Source: Ravibacter sp964559125
GTDB lineage: Bacteria; Bacteroidota; Bacteroidia; Cytophagales; Spirosomataceae
Direction: 5' to 3'
Assembly (NCBI GenBank): GCA_964559125.1
Contig: CAZLGW010000001.1
Span: 186,001-250,000, forward strand
DNA length: 64,000 nucleotides
The notes under the pieces were generated by a model. That model was not told the origin of the DNA. It was given only the letters and a program-made list of their open reading frames with translations, and did not search any database. The position numbers were made by a program, and so were the translations under genes. Below are positions 8,148 through 15,467 of the stretch, piece by piece. Each line of letters begins with the position of its first letter. The stretch's first letter is position 1.

Positions 8148-9238
8148 TGGGCGTTTCGGTCTACATCGGTGCGGAGGCAATCGTTTCACCCCTGGGTTAC
8201 ACAGCGGCTTCCAATATGGAACAGGTGCTTTCGGGACATTCGGGGATCGCGCTGCAAAAGGGGAGAGGCTGGAAGGGCAGCGATGTATATGCTGCCGTTG
8301 TGCAGGAAATGCCTGAAGAGGGGAAGTTTGAGCGGTTGCTGGAACAAAGCCTGAATGCGGGCGCCGTGCAATGGGATTCCTCGCTGTTGTCGTCTGAAGA
8401 TACTTTACTGATTATCAGCTCGACCAAAGGAGGGATTGCCGACAGCATAACAGACCCGTTTCATCCTTTTGTTTCGCGCCTGGAAAGCCGGTTCTCACTC
8501 CGTCATCGTCCGCTGTTAATTTCAAATGCCTGTATTTCCGGGGTAGTCGCAATCAACACGGCAGCCCGCTTACTGAAAGCAGGACTTTATAAGCATGTTG
8601 TGGTGGCAGGATGTGATGTGGTGTCGGATTTTGTCCTGTACGGTTTTCAGTCGCTGTATGCCGTGAGCGACGAACCGTGCCGACCTTTTGACGTCGACCG
8701 GAAAGGTGTTTCCCTGGGAGAAGCGGGCAGCAGCCTGGTGTTGTCGGTAGAGAAGTCCGGTTTTGCCGGTGAGCCCTTCCTTTACCTGGGCGGAGCGGGC
8801 GCCAACGACGCCAACCATATCTCGGGACCTTCCCGGACCGGCGAAGGCCTGGTAAGAGCCGTTTCCAAAGCGATCGGGAAAGCGGGGATAGACCGGCGGG
8901 AAATCGGCTTCATCAACGCGCATGGAACCGGTACGAATTTTAACGACGAAATGGAATCCATCGCCTTCGGGCGCCTCGGGCTGGAGCATGTACCGCTGAA
9001 CAGCCTGAAGGGGTATTGGGGACATACGCTAGGGGCGGCCGGAGTAATTGAAACCGCCGCCTGTTTGCAGATGATGAGAAGAGGGAGCCTGGCGTCCAGC
9101 CTTGGGTATCATTCCTGCGGGACCTCGGTTCCGCTCAACGTGCTGACAGAAAATAAAGCCGCCGAAACAGAGATATTCCTTAAAACAGCCTCGGGTTTCG
9201 GTGGAGGGAATGCGGCGCTGATTATTAAAAAGATATGA
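8147..9238 (+). CDS. Beta-ketoacyl-ACP synthase (active, FabF/ApeR-like)
   Basis: The start at 8147 overlaps the thioesterase stop and gives 363 residues. The complete Cys-His-His set is present: Cys129 in SNACISGVVAIN, His259 in INAHGTGTNFNDEME and His293 in GYWGHTLGAAGVIE. It would condense malonyl-ACP with the growing chain. At 363 residues it is a little shorter than FabF (about 410). The gene ends inside the next start (ATGA at 9235-9238). Confidence 0.9.
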   Translation: MGVSVYIGAEAIVSPLGYTAASNMEQVLSGHSGIALQKGRGWKGSDVYAAVVQEMPEEGKFERLLEQSLNAGAVQWDSSLLSSEDTLLIISSTKGGIADSITDPFHPFVSRLESRFSLRHRPLLISNACISGVVAINTAARLLKAGLYKHVVVAGCDVVSDFVLYGFQSLYAVSDEPCRPFDVDRKGVSLGEAGSSLVLSVEKSGFAGEPFLYLGGAGANDANHISGPSRTGEGLVRAVSKAIGKAGIDRREIGFINAHGTGTNFNDEMESIAFGRLGLEHVPLNSLKGYWGHTLGAAGVIETAACLQMMRRGSLASSLGYHSCGTSVPLNVLTENKAAETEIFLKTASGFGGGNAALIIKKI

Positions 9239-9837
9239 GCAGGATCGTCCATTATTGCCGGATCACAAATGAAGGCGTCGTCGTTGACGGGGAAAAACTA
9301 CTTTCGTTTGCAGGTGCAGATATGGCAGAGAATCTTCTCGCTCTCTACCGGTATATCGGGCAGGATTATCCGAAATTTTACAAAATGGACCTGCTGTCCA
9401 AAACGTCTTTCCTGGCTGTTGAACTGCTGAAATCGTCCTGCAGCGGGCTGGCCTCCGCCCCGGAAGATACTGTGGCGCTCCTGTTTGCCAACTCCGAATC
9501 GAGCTCCGATACCGATATCAGGTTCAGAGACAGCTATGAAATCGAGAGGCTGCCCGGCCCTTCGTTGTTTGTATATACGTTGCCCAATATAGCACTCGGG
9601 GAGATCTCGATCCGAAACAAATGGTATGGAGAGCATATGTTTGCCGTTTTTCCTAATTTCGCACCTGCCTATTTTGCTGACCACAGCACGCTGTTGCTGA
9701 ACGATGGCGCAGAACGGGTGATCGGAGGCTGGGTGAACGTGAACGGGCCCGATGCCCTGATCTTTGTGATGGATAAAAAAGAGGACACGGACAGAGACCG
9801 GCTGATAAACAGGCTGGAAGAATTGTACCAGGATTAA
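9235..9837 (+). CDS. Ketosynthase N-terminal-like protein without catalytic residues
   Basis: A 200-residue protein about half the size of a ketosynthase. LPGPSLFVYTLPNIALGEISIRNKWYGEHM matches the region of KS N-terminal domains before the nucleophile elbow, but no Cys stands at the elbow and neither catalytic His is present. It is therefore a KS-like partner rather than a condensing enzyme. It lies between an active KS, which it overlaps by 4 bp, and the second ACP, 34 bp downstream. A chain-length or scaffold role is inference. Confidence 0.65.
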   Translation: MSRIVHYCRITNEGVVVDGEKLLSFAGADMAENLLALYRYIGQDYPKFYKMDLLSKTSFLAVELLKSSCSGLASAPEDTVALLFANSESSSDTDIRFRDSYEIERLPGPSLFVYTLPNIALGEISIRNKWYGEHMFAVFPNFAPAYFADHSTLLLNDGAERVIGGWVNVNGPDALIFVMDKKEDTDRDRLINRLEELYQD

Positions 9838-9871
9838 ATAGTAGTAAATAGCAGACAGATAATTGACAAGA

Positions 9872-10135
9872 ATGGCAACCGCGACGTTAAAAGAAGAATT
9901 AAAGAAGCACATTATAGAGCAATTGAACCTGGAGGACGTAAGCGTCGGGGATTTTGTAGATAGCGCTCCGCTGTTCGGAGAAGGAGGAGTCGGCCTGGAT
10001 TCGATCGATGCGCTGGAGTTGATTGTACTTCTTGAAAAGCACTACCAGATCAACGTAACGAACCCGGAAGAAGGTAAAGAGGTATTTTACTCCATCGACT
10101 CGATGGCCGATTACATCGAGAAGCACAGAAAATAA
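9872..10135 (+). CDS. Acyl carrier protein (second)
   Basis: An 87-residue ACP starting at ATG 9872 (MATATLKEELKKHIIEQLNL); a TTG three codons earlier is less likely. The attachment motif GVGLDSIDALELIVLLEKHY has Ser44. The GLDSIDALE form is typical of the second ACP of aryl polyene/flexirubin clusters and differs from the LDSLDYVD form of the first ACP, so the two probably serve different partners. The stop abuts the next ATG. Confidence 0.9.
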   Translation: MATATLKEELKKHIIEQLNLEDVSVGDFVDSAPLFGEGGVGLDSIDALELIVLLEKHYQINVTNPEEGKEVFYSIDSMADYIEKHRK

Positions 10136-11317
10136 ATGCTTACAGATGTTTATGTAACCGGTATGGGGGTGATTTCGGCCATCGGCAGGAACGTTGGCGA
10201 AAACCTGCACGCCCTTTTACATAAGCAATCGGGGATAACAGCCGTAGAAACCATAGCCGGTAAAGAAACGGTAATGGCGGGCCGGGTAGCTTTCGGGGAC
10301 GAAACACTTGCCTATGACCTTGGTTTTTCCCGTTTCCCTGTGTCGCGGACATCGTTGCTCGGTATGACGGCCGCCAGAGAAGCCTGGGGAGATAACCGAC
10401 ACATTCCGGGCCTGAAAACCGGGCTTATTTCTTCCACATCCGTAGGCGGCATGGATAAGAGCGAAGTTTTCTATGACGACTTCCTGGGCGGCAGACCGGC
10501 TGACTATGGCGTGCTCGTATGCCACGACAGCGGGACTACTTCAGAATGCATAGGAGAATTCCTGGATATTTCCGGTTATGTAAACACGATTTCAACTGCA
10601 TGCTCCTCCGGCGCCAATGCCATTATGCTGGGCGCCCGCCTGCTGAGAAGCGGACGGCTCGACCGGGTGCTCGTAGGAGGGAGCGATGCGCTCACCCGCT
10701 TTACGGTCAATGGTTTTGAATCGCTGATGATCTATGACAGGGAGTGGACCCGGCCGTTTGATGAGTCGAGAACAGGCCTGAATCTGGGTGAAGGGGCGGC
10801 ATTTTTGCTGCTGGAGTCTGAAAAGAGCCTCGAAGTGACGGGAAACCATCCGACAGGCCGCGTGACAGGCTGGGGAAATGCCGCGGATGCCTATCATCAG
10901 ACGGCGTCTTCGCCGGAAGGAAAAGGAGCTACACTGGCAATTTCCGAGGCGATCCGTACTGCCGGACTGACCCCGTCCGATATTTCCTATATCAATGCCC
11001 ATGGCACCGGAACACCGAACAATGATCTTTCGGAATCAGTAGCGCTGAAGAATATATTCGGGGCCTCTGTTCCTTCTTTCAGCTCTACCAAGGCTTTTAC
11101 CGGTCATACGCTTGCGGCGGCCGGAGCAATCGAAGCGGTATATTCCCTTCTCGCTATCAGGGAGGGGATGATATGGCCCAACCTGAATTTTGCCGAAGCT
11201 ATCCGCGATACCGGGCTGGTACCCGTGACCGAACCCGAAAAATGTGCGGTCAGTACAGTGTTGTCCAATTCGTTCGGGTTTGGCGGCAATAATTCCTCGT
11301 TGGTTTTTACGCATTGA
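10136..11317 (+). CDS. Beta-ketoacyl-ACP synthase II (active, ApeO-like)
   Basis: A 393-residue ketosynthase with an intact triad: Cys156 in ISTACSSGANAIMLG, His289 in INAHGTGTPNNDLSES and His324 in FTGHTLAAAGAIEA. The C-terminal SNSFGFGGNNSSLVF motif is also present. It is directly followed by a KS-like gene lacking the triad, the arrangement of a ketosynthase/chain-length-factor pair. It would perform the iterative condensations. Confidence 0.92.
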   Translation: MLTDVYVTGMGVISAIGRNVGENLHALLHKQSGITAVETIAGKETVMAGRVAFGDETLAYDLGFSRFPVSRTSLLGMTAAREAWGDNRHIPGLKTGLISSTSVGGMDKSEVFYDDFLGGRPADYGVLVCHDSGTTSECIGEFLDISGYVNTISTACSSGANAIMLGARLLRSGRLDRVLVGGSDALTRFTVNGFESLMIYDREWTRPFDESRTGLNLGEGAAFLLLESEKSLEVTGNHPTGRVTGWGNAADAYHQTASSPEGKGATLAISEAIRTAGLTPSDISYINAHGTGTPNNDLSESVALKNIFGASVPSFSSTKAFTGHTLAAAGAIEAVYSLLAIREGMIWPNLNFAEAIRDTGLVPVTEPEKCAVSTVLSNSFGFGGNNSSLVFTH

Positions 11318-11322
11318 CCGAT

Positions 11323-12267
11323 ATGAAGAGCAGGGTTTTTATCAACGGGGCTTCCACTATTTCACATCAGTCCACCTTTGGAGAAAAAGGTTTTTCCGGC
11401 GCCCTTTCCAGGCTGGAAAAAGGTAGTGAGTTGCTTCAGCCGGTGTACAGGGAATATATAGACCCCGTAATGCTCCGGCGTATGAGCAGGATATTACGGA
11501 TGGGAGTAGCCTCTGCCATGCATGCGCTGCGGCAGGCCGGCGTATCGGCGCCTTCCGGCATTATTGTGGGAACCGGGCTGGGCTGCCTGCAGGATACTGA
11601 GAAGTTCCTGACCAACTTTCTAACCCTCGAAGGCCTGATCCCGCCTACTGCATTTATTCTCTCCACCCACAATACCCTGGCGGGCCAGATCTCGCTCAGT
11701 TTAGGTTGTCATTCCTATAACATAACGCATACGCAGAACACGCTCTCGTTTGAAATGGCTTTGCTCGATGGTATAATGAAGCTGGAAGAAGGTGGGAGCG
11801 ATATACTCGTCGGCGGGGCAGATGAACATATCCCTTTTCTTGATAAGGTGGCAGCCGAATGGGGTTATAACAATTGTGTGCTGACTTCGGGCGTTTCCTT
11901 TTTTGTACTGTCAGGTACTGCTTCCGAAAGCAGCCTGGCTGAGGTAATTGATGTAGCAGTCTTTACCGGGAAAGGGGTTGCCAGGAAAGAAATGACCGAT
12001 AGCTTCCTGGCTCAGCATGGGTTGGGCCGGGATGAGGTAGATATGATCCTGCAGAGCGGAAAGCAACCCGGAGACGATGCCGGAGCTGACGGCGATACGA
12101 TCGACTATACAGGGCTTTGCGGTTTGTACCCTACCGCATCAGCCTTTGCGCTCCATTACGGGGCGGATTTCCTGGAATCGGCAGGGAGGAACAAGAAAGT
12201 ATTGATTGTAAACCAACTGAGTCCCCGTAACCTGGGGCTCGTACTTCTGAAAGGGATTGAAGCATAG
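11323..12267 (+). CDS. Ketosynthase-like chain-length-factor homologue (inactive)
   Basis: A 314-residue protein of the thiolase fold. I chose ATG 11323 over a TTG nine bases earlier. Where active enzymes have TACSSG it reads THTQNTLSFEMAL, so Asn139 stands in place of the nucleophilic Cys. No NAHGTGT or GHTxGA motif remains; the equivalent places read MILQSGKQPGDDAGADGDT and GLYPTASAF. Such proteins pair with an active KS and set chain length, as the KS-CLF pairs of type II polyketide and aryl polyene synthases do. Pairing with the 10136 product is inferred from adjacency. Confidence 0.75.
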   Translation: MKSRVFINGASTISHQSTFGEKGFSGALSRLEKGSELLQPVYREYIDPVMLRRMSRILRMGVASAMHALRQAGVSAPSGIIVGTGLGCLQDTEKFLTNFLTLEGLIPPTAFILSTHNTLAGQISLSLGCHSYNITHTQNTLSFEMALLDGIMKLEEGGSDILVGGADEHIPFLDKVAAEWGYNNCVLTSGVSFFVLSGTASESSLAEVIDVAVFTGKGVARKEMTDSFLAQHGLGRDEVDMILQSGKQPGDDAGADGDTIDYTGLCGLYPTASAFALHYGADFLESAGRNKKVLIVNQLSPRNLGLVLLKGIEA

Positions 12268-13615
12268 GATTTCCATCATCAGCGCACTGTTGCTGGCAGC
12301 TTTGCTGCTGATCCTGCCTCTAGATGAGGAGGTACGCGGAGCAGCTTTGGGGGCCGTAGCCGTCGCCTGGATCGCCCTTACCATATACGGTTCGGCTATA
12401 ATCGGTGCGAACTGGTTTGTGCGTTCAAAAAATCGTTTGGAAAACCGCACTATAGCCCTCACTTTCGACGACGGTCCCGACCCTGTGATCACTCCTCTTG
12501 TTTTGTCTGTTCTGAAGGAGAAGAATGTACCGGCTACTTTTTTCCTGATCGGGGAAAAGGCGGAAAAATACCCGCACCTGGTACGGCAGATCCTGGCGGA
12601 AGGGCACCAGATCGGGAATCATTCCTACAGCCACAGCTACCGGCTGGGTTTTTTTTCTGTAGAGAAGCTCAGGGCGGATCTGCAGAAGTGTAACCGGGTA
12701 TTGGAAGAAATTTCGGAGGAGAAGGTCAGGCTATTCCGCCCCCCTTTCGGGGTGACAAACCCCATGTATCGGAAAGTTTTGACATCGCTTGACCTGGTTT
12801 CGGTGGGTTGGTCGCTGAGAAGCTATGATACAATGATTGGCAACAGTGCAAAGCTGCTGGCCAGGCTTGTCTCCCGGGTACGCAGCGGGCGGATTATCCT
12901 CATGCATGATACATTACCCCAGACAGCCGAGGCCCTTCCTTCATTCCTGGATTATTGCAGGGGCAAGGGCATAGAGGTAGGAAGGCTTGCCGTAAAATTT
13001 CTAATACCATGGATCGCAATGCTTAATCCGGCTATAAGCAATGCCCAGGACTACCGGAAGGTAACCCAGCCCGACCAGGTGTTTGCAGCGCTGAAGCAAC
13101 GATCAGAAAAGGTAAATACCATTCAGGCGGATTTTACAGAAATAAGGCATGTATCTTACCTGAAGGAGCCTCAGAAGTCGTCCGGAAGGTTTTATTTCGA
13201 AAAGAAAGACCGGATGCGGTGGGAGCAGACCGAGCCCGGTACTTATGTGATCATGATCGATGGCAGCAGTCTGAGGGTAAGCGAGGGAGGTAAAGAGAAG
13301 AATATAAAGTCGGCAGGTCAGATGACGGGTATGATCCGAGATATGTTGCTGATGATCGTAAGAGGGGATTACCAGTCGGGCAGTGAGTTTGAAAAAGAAG
13401 TACTGCAGAATGCCGACCGGTATCGTATTGTGCTTAGGCCGTTGGAAAAGCGCCTTAAGCAGCGCTATGAAAGGCTGGAGATGCAGTTTTCAAAACCTAT
13501 GATGAGCCTGGAGGAGCTGACTTTTTTTGAAAAAGGAGGAGACAGGCAGGTGATGATTTTCCGGAATGAGAAGATCAATATCCCTTTCGATTCATCACTT
13601 TTTACGCAATTTTGA
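12257..13615 (+). CDS. Polysaccharide deacetylase (NodB) fused to LolA-like lipoprotein carrier domain
   Basis: One 452-codon frame encodes two proteins that are normally separate. It appears to start at TTG 12257, inside the previous gene's end, because no in-frame ATG lies ahead of the catalytic domain. Two N-terminal hydrophobic segments (about 6-22 and 31-50) precede a NodB domain with TFDDG at 69-73, metal ligands His122 and His126 in NHSYSHS, RPPFG, and HDTLPQT. Residues 244-266 (AVKFLIPWIAMLNPAISNAQ) look exactly like the signal peptide of a LolA protein, and a LolA-type domain follows to the end (VNTIQADFTEIRHVSYLKEP, SGRFYFEKKDRMRWE, EELTFFEKGGD). LolA homologues (ApeL) occur in aryl polyene clusters and are thought to carry the lipid product. 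Confidence 0.8.
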   Translation: MKHRISIISALLLAALLLILPLDEEVRGAALGAVAVAWIALTIYGSAIIGANWFVRSKNRLENRTIALTFDDGPDPVITPLVLSVLKEKNVPATFFLIGEKAEKYPHLVRQILAEGHQIGNHSYSHSYRLGFFSVEKLRADLQKCNRVLEEISEEKVRLFRPPFGVTNPMYRKVLTSLDLVSVGWSLRSYDTMIGNSAKLLARLVSRVRSGRIILMHDTLPQTAEALPSFLDYCRGKGIEVGRLAVKFLIPWIAMLNPAISNAQDYRKVTQPDQVFAALKQRSEKVNTIQADFTEIRHVSYLKEPQKSSGRFYFEKKDRMRWEQTEPGTYVIMIDGSSLRVSEGGKEKNIKSAGQMTGMIRDMLLMIVRGDYQSGSEFEKEVLQNADRYRIVLRPLEKRLKQRYERLEMQFSKPMMSLEELTFFEKGGDRQVMIFRNEKINIPFDSSLFTQF

Positions 13616-13649
13616 ATTGTAGAGACGCGATGCATCGCGTCTCTACAAT
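13616..13649. repeat. 34-bp perfect palindrome, REP-like
   Basis: Directly after the stop at 13613-13615 lies a perfect palindrome whose left arm reads ATTGTAGAGACGCGATG and whose centre is between 13632 and 13633. It separates the NodB-LolA gene from the dehydratase gene in the same operon. The GTAGAGACG..CGTCTCTAC core resembles dispersed intergenic palindromes known from several bacterial groups. No T-tract follows, so it is a poor terminator; it could stabilise RNA ends. Confidence 0.7.
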
Positions 13650-13663
13650 AAAATCGTTTCCAG

Positions 13664-14026
13664 ATGTTGTTAAATGATCTCTATTTTCTCGAAAGTGTTT
13701 CGGATACCGAAGAGGGAGCGACTTTCCATATACTTGTGAAAAAAGATCACCCCTTGTACCAGGGCCATTTCCCGGGGCGACCCATTACGCCGGGGGTAGT
13801 TTTAGCGGAAATGGTGAAAGAGCTCCTGGAAAATCACCTGGGCAAGCCGCTGGAGATGGTCAGGATGCGGCAATGTAAGTTTCTATCTGCCCATAACCCT
13901 GTACAGAATCCGCAGATCGGGATATCGGTGAGTTGGACACCCGGGGATGAATATACCGTCCAGGCTAACGGAAGCTTTCAGTCGGAGGTTTTTTTTAAGT
14001 TATCGGCCGGTTACAGGGAGGCTTAA
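13664..14026 (+). CDS. FabA/FabZ-like 3-hydroxyacyl-ACP dehydratase (ApeI-like)
   Basis: A 120-residue hotdog dehydratase with the catalytic motif YQGHFPGRPITPGVVLAEM, in which His35 and the Glu of LAEM are the expected catalytic pair. It would remove water from 3-hydroxyacyl-ACP to give the enoyl unit, and with no enoyl reductase in the cluster the double bonds would remain. It probably pairs with the other hotdog protein (7296-7709). It is separated from the gene before it by the palindrome and from the next by 16 bp. Confidence 0.88.
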   Translation: MLLNDLYFLESVSDTEEGATFHILVKKDHPLYQGHFPGRPITPGVVLAEMVKELLENHLGKPLEMVRMRQCKFLSAHNPVQNPQIGISVSWTPGDEYTVQANGSFQSEVFFKLSAGYREA

Positions 14027-14042
14027 ATGATTTGGTTTCGGT

Positions 14043-15203
14043 ATGCTTGCCCGTATTAATTGCTGCGTGATTATTCCTACCTACAACAATGCCCGCACGC
14101 TGAAGCGGGTACTGGAGGAGGTATTGGCATATACGGGGCCGTATCGTCATCGTACGATAGTGATCAATGACGGGGCGACAGACGCCACGACGGAGATCCT
14201 GGAGGCCTATAAAGAGAGGGTCATTGTGCTGGAGAACAGCCGTAACCGGGGCAAAGGGTATTCGCTGAGGCGTGGTTTCAGGGAAGCGATTGAGCGCGGT
14301 TTCGAAAATGCCATCACTATCGATTCCGACGGGCAGCATTTTGCAGACGACATGCCCGCTTTCGTGAAGGCTGCGCTTGAGCAGCCGGGCACCCTGATCA
14401 TGGGCAGCCGGAATATGGACCAGGAAGGGGTTCCGGGCAGAAGCTCGTTTGGGAACAAGTTTTCCAGCTTCTGGTTCCGGTTTCATACAGGGATCAGGCT
14501 GCCGGATACGCAGACGGGCTACCGGCTATACCCCCTGGAACCGCTGAAGACGATGAGACTGGTAACAGAAAAATTTGAAACCGAGGTCGAAGTGATCGTC
14601 AGGATGGCGTGGCGGGGAGTCAGGTTTGTCTCAATTCCTATCCGCGTAAAATACGATCCGGAGGAGCGGGTAAGCCACTTCCGGCCTTTCCGCGATTTCT
14701 CCAGGATCAGCGTGCTCAATACCTGGTTTTTCCTGCTAACGCTCACCTGGTATCTGCCTCAGCGCTTATTGAAGCGGTTGTTTGAAAAAGGAGTGGTGAA
14801 TACCATCAGGGACGAATTCTTCAGACCCGGAGAATCGGATGCCAGAAAGGCTGCCTCGGTAGGCTTCGGCCTTTTTATGGGAATTGTACCTATTTGGGGA
14901 TTTCAGCTGATGGTGGGCATCCCGGCCGCCATAGCACTGCGCCTGAACAGGGTATTGTTTTTCCTGGCGGCCAATATCAGTATTCCGCCGATGATACCGG
15001 TCATCGTGTATGCCAGCTATAAAACGGGGGAGATTTTCTTTTCAGAACCAACAGTGAAAATGGAAAGCTGGAAGGACGTAACGCTTCAAACCATTCATCT
15101 CCACTTTATGCAGTATGCCACCGGGGCTGTTCTGCTTGCATGCCTGGCCGGTCTCGCGGGCTTTTTGATTTCCTACCTCTTCCTCAGGATCATAAGGAGA
15201 TAA
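14043..15203 (+). CDS. Glycosyltransferase family 2 fused to a DUF2062 membrane domain
   Basis: A 386-residue, last gene of the operon. The N-terminal GT-A domain shows VIIPTYNNARTLKRVLEEV, VINDGATDATTEIL and the DxD-type motif TIDSDGQHFADDM. The C-terminal part is DUF2062 with membrane segments: ARKAASVGFGLFMGIVPIWG, LMVGIPAAIALRLNR and a final helix AVLLACLAGLAGFLISYLF. It resembles dolichol-phosphate-mannose-synthase-like GT2 enzymes, and in aryl polyene clusters a GT2 protein (ApeJ) is usual. It may glycosylate the product or its lipid anchor; sugar and acceptor are unknown. Confidence 0.85.
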   Translation: MLARINCCVIIPTYNNARTLKRVLEEVLAYTGPYRHRTIVINDGATDATTEILEAYKERVIVLENSRNRGKGYSLRRGFREAIERGFENAITIDSDGQHFADDMPAFVKAALEQPGTLIMGSRNMDQEGVPGRSSFGNKFSSFWFRFHTGIRLPDTQTGYRLYPLEPLKTMRLVTEKFETEVEVIVRMAWRGVRFVSIPIRVKYDPEERVSHFRPFRDFSRISVLNTWFFLLTLTWYLPQRLLKRLFEKGVVNTIRDEFFRPGESDARKAASVGFGLFMGIVPIWGFQLMVGIPAAIALRLNRVLFFLAANISIPPMIPVIVYASYKTGEIFFSEPTVKMESWKDVTLQTIHLHFMQYATGAVLLACLAGLAGFLISYLFLRIIRR

Positions 15204-15348
15204 TATTTTTTGTCTATTTTGGTAAAAAATTTGACTTTTTTAATATAAGTGCTTTTTTTCGACGGCAGATATATGGAAAGATTTCCGGCCGGCGGGAGTT
15301 ACCTGTGTTGTCTCAGGGTGGCACAAAGTTGGCCGGATTTATGAAAAA

Positions 15349-15360
15349 TGATCTTGATCA
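15349..15360. promoter_or_regulatory. Crp/Fnr-type operator 1 upstream of ccoI
   Basis: TGATCTTGATCA is a perfect TGAT-N4-ATCA inverted repeat, the core of the FNR/FixK box. Its centre (15354.5) is exactly 22 bp, two helical turns, from that of the second site. Confidence 0.65.
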
Positions 15361-15369
15361 CTATTGGTT

Positions 15370-15383
15370 ATGATCAGGATCAT
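15370..15383. promoter_or_regulatory. Crp/Fnr-type operator 2 upstream of ccoI
   Basis: ATGATCAGGATCAT is a second perfect TGAT-N4-ATCA palindrome with one extra paired base on each side. If the -7-like element CAATTTTG at 15406-15413 is used, this site would be centred near -41.5 and the first near -63.5, classical activating positions. The receiver-Crp protein encoded at 27079-28140 is the obvious candidate ligand. Confidence 0.7.
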
Positions 15384-15405
15384 AAATTTCATTGCGAGGA
15401 AGGCT

Positions 15406-15413
15406 CAATTTTG
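15406..15413 (+). promoter_or_regulatory. Possible -7 element of the cco operon
   Basis: CAATTTTG differs from TAnnTTTG at one base and has no TTTG element upstream, as expected of an activator-dependent promoter. An alternative is TACAATTTG at 15441-15449, with one extra spacer base. The stretch 15204-15467 contains no gene. Confidence 0.35.
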
Positions 15414-15467
15414 GAGCAGGGTTTGGATTGAAAAAAGCCATACAATTTGGACAACGCGAGGAATAAA

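Noticed and set aside
15140..15373. Short frame spanning the end of the GT2 gene and the ccoI upstream region
   Set aside because: It overlaps a real gene in another frame and the two operator boxes; no domain is visible.
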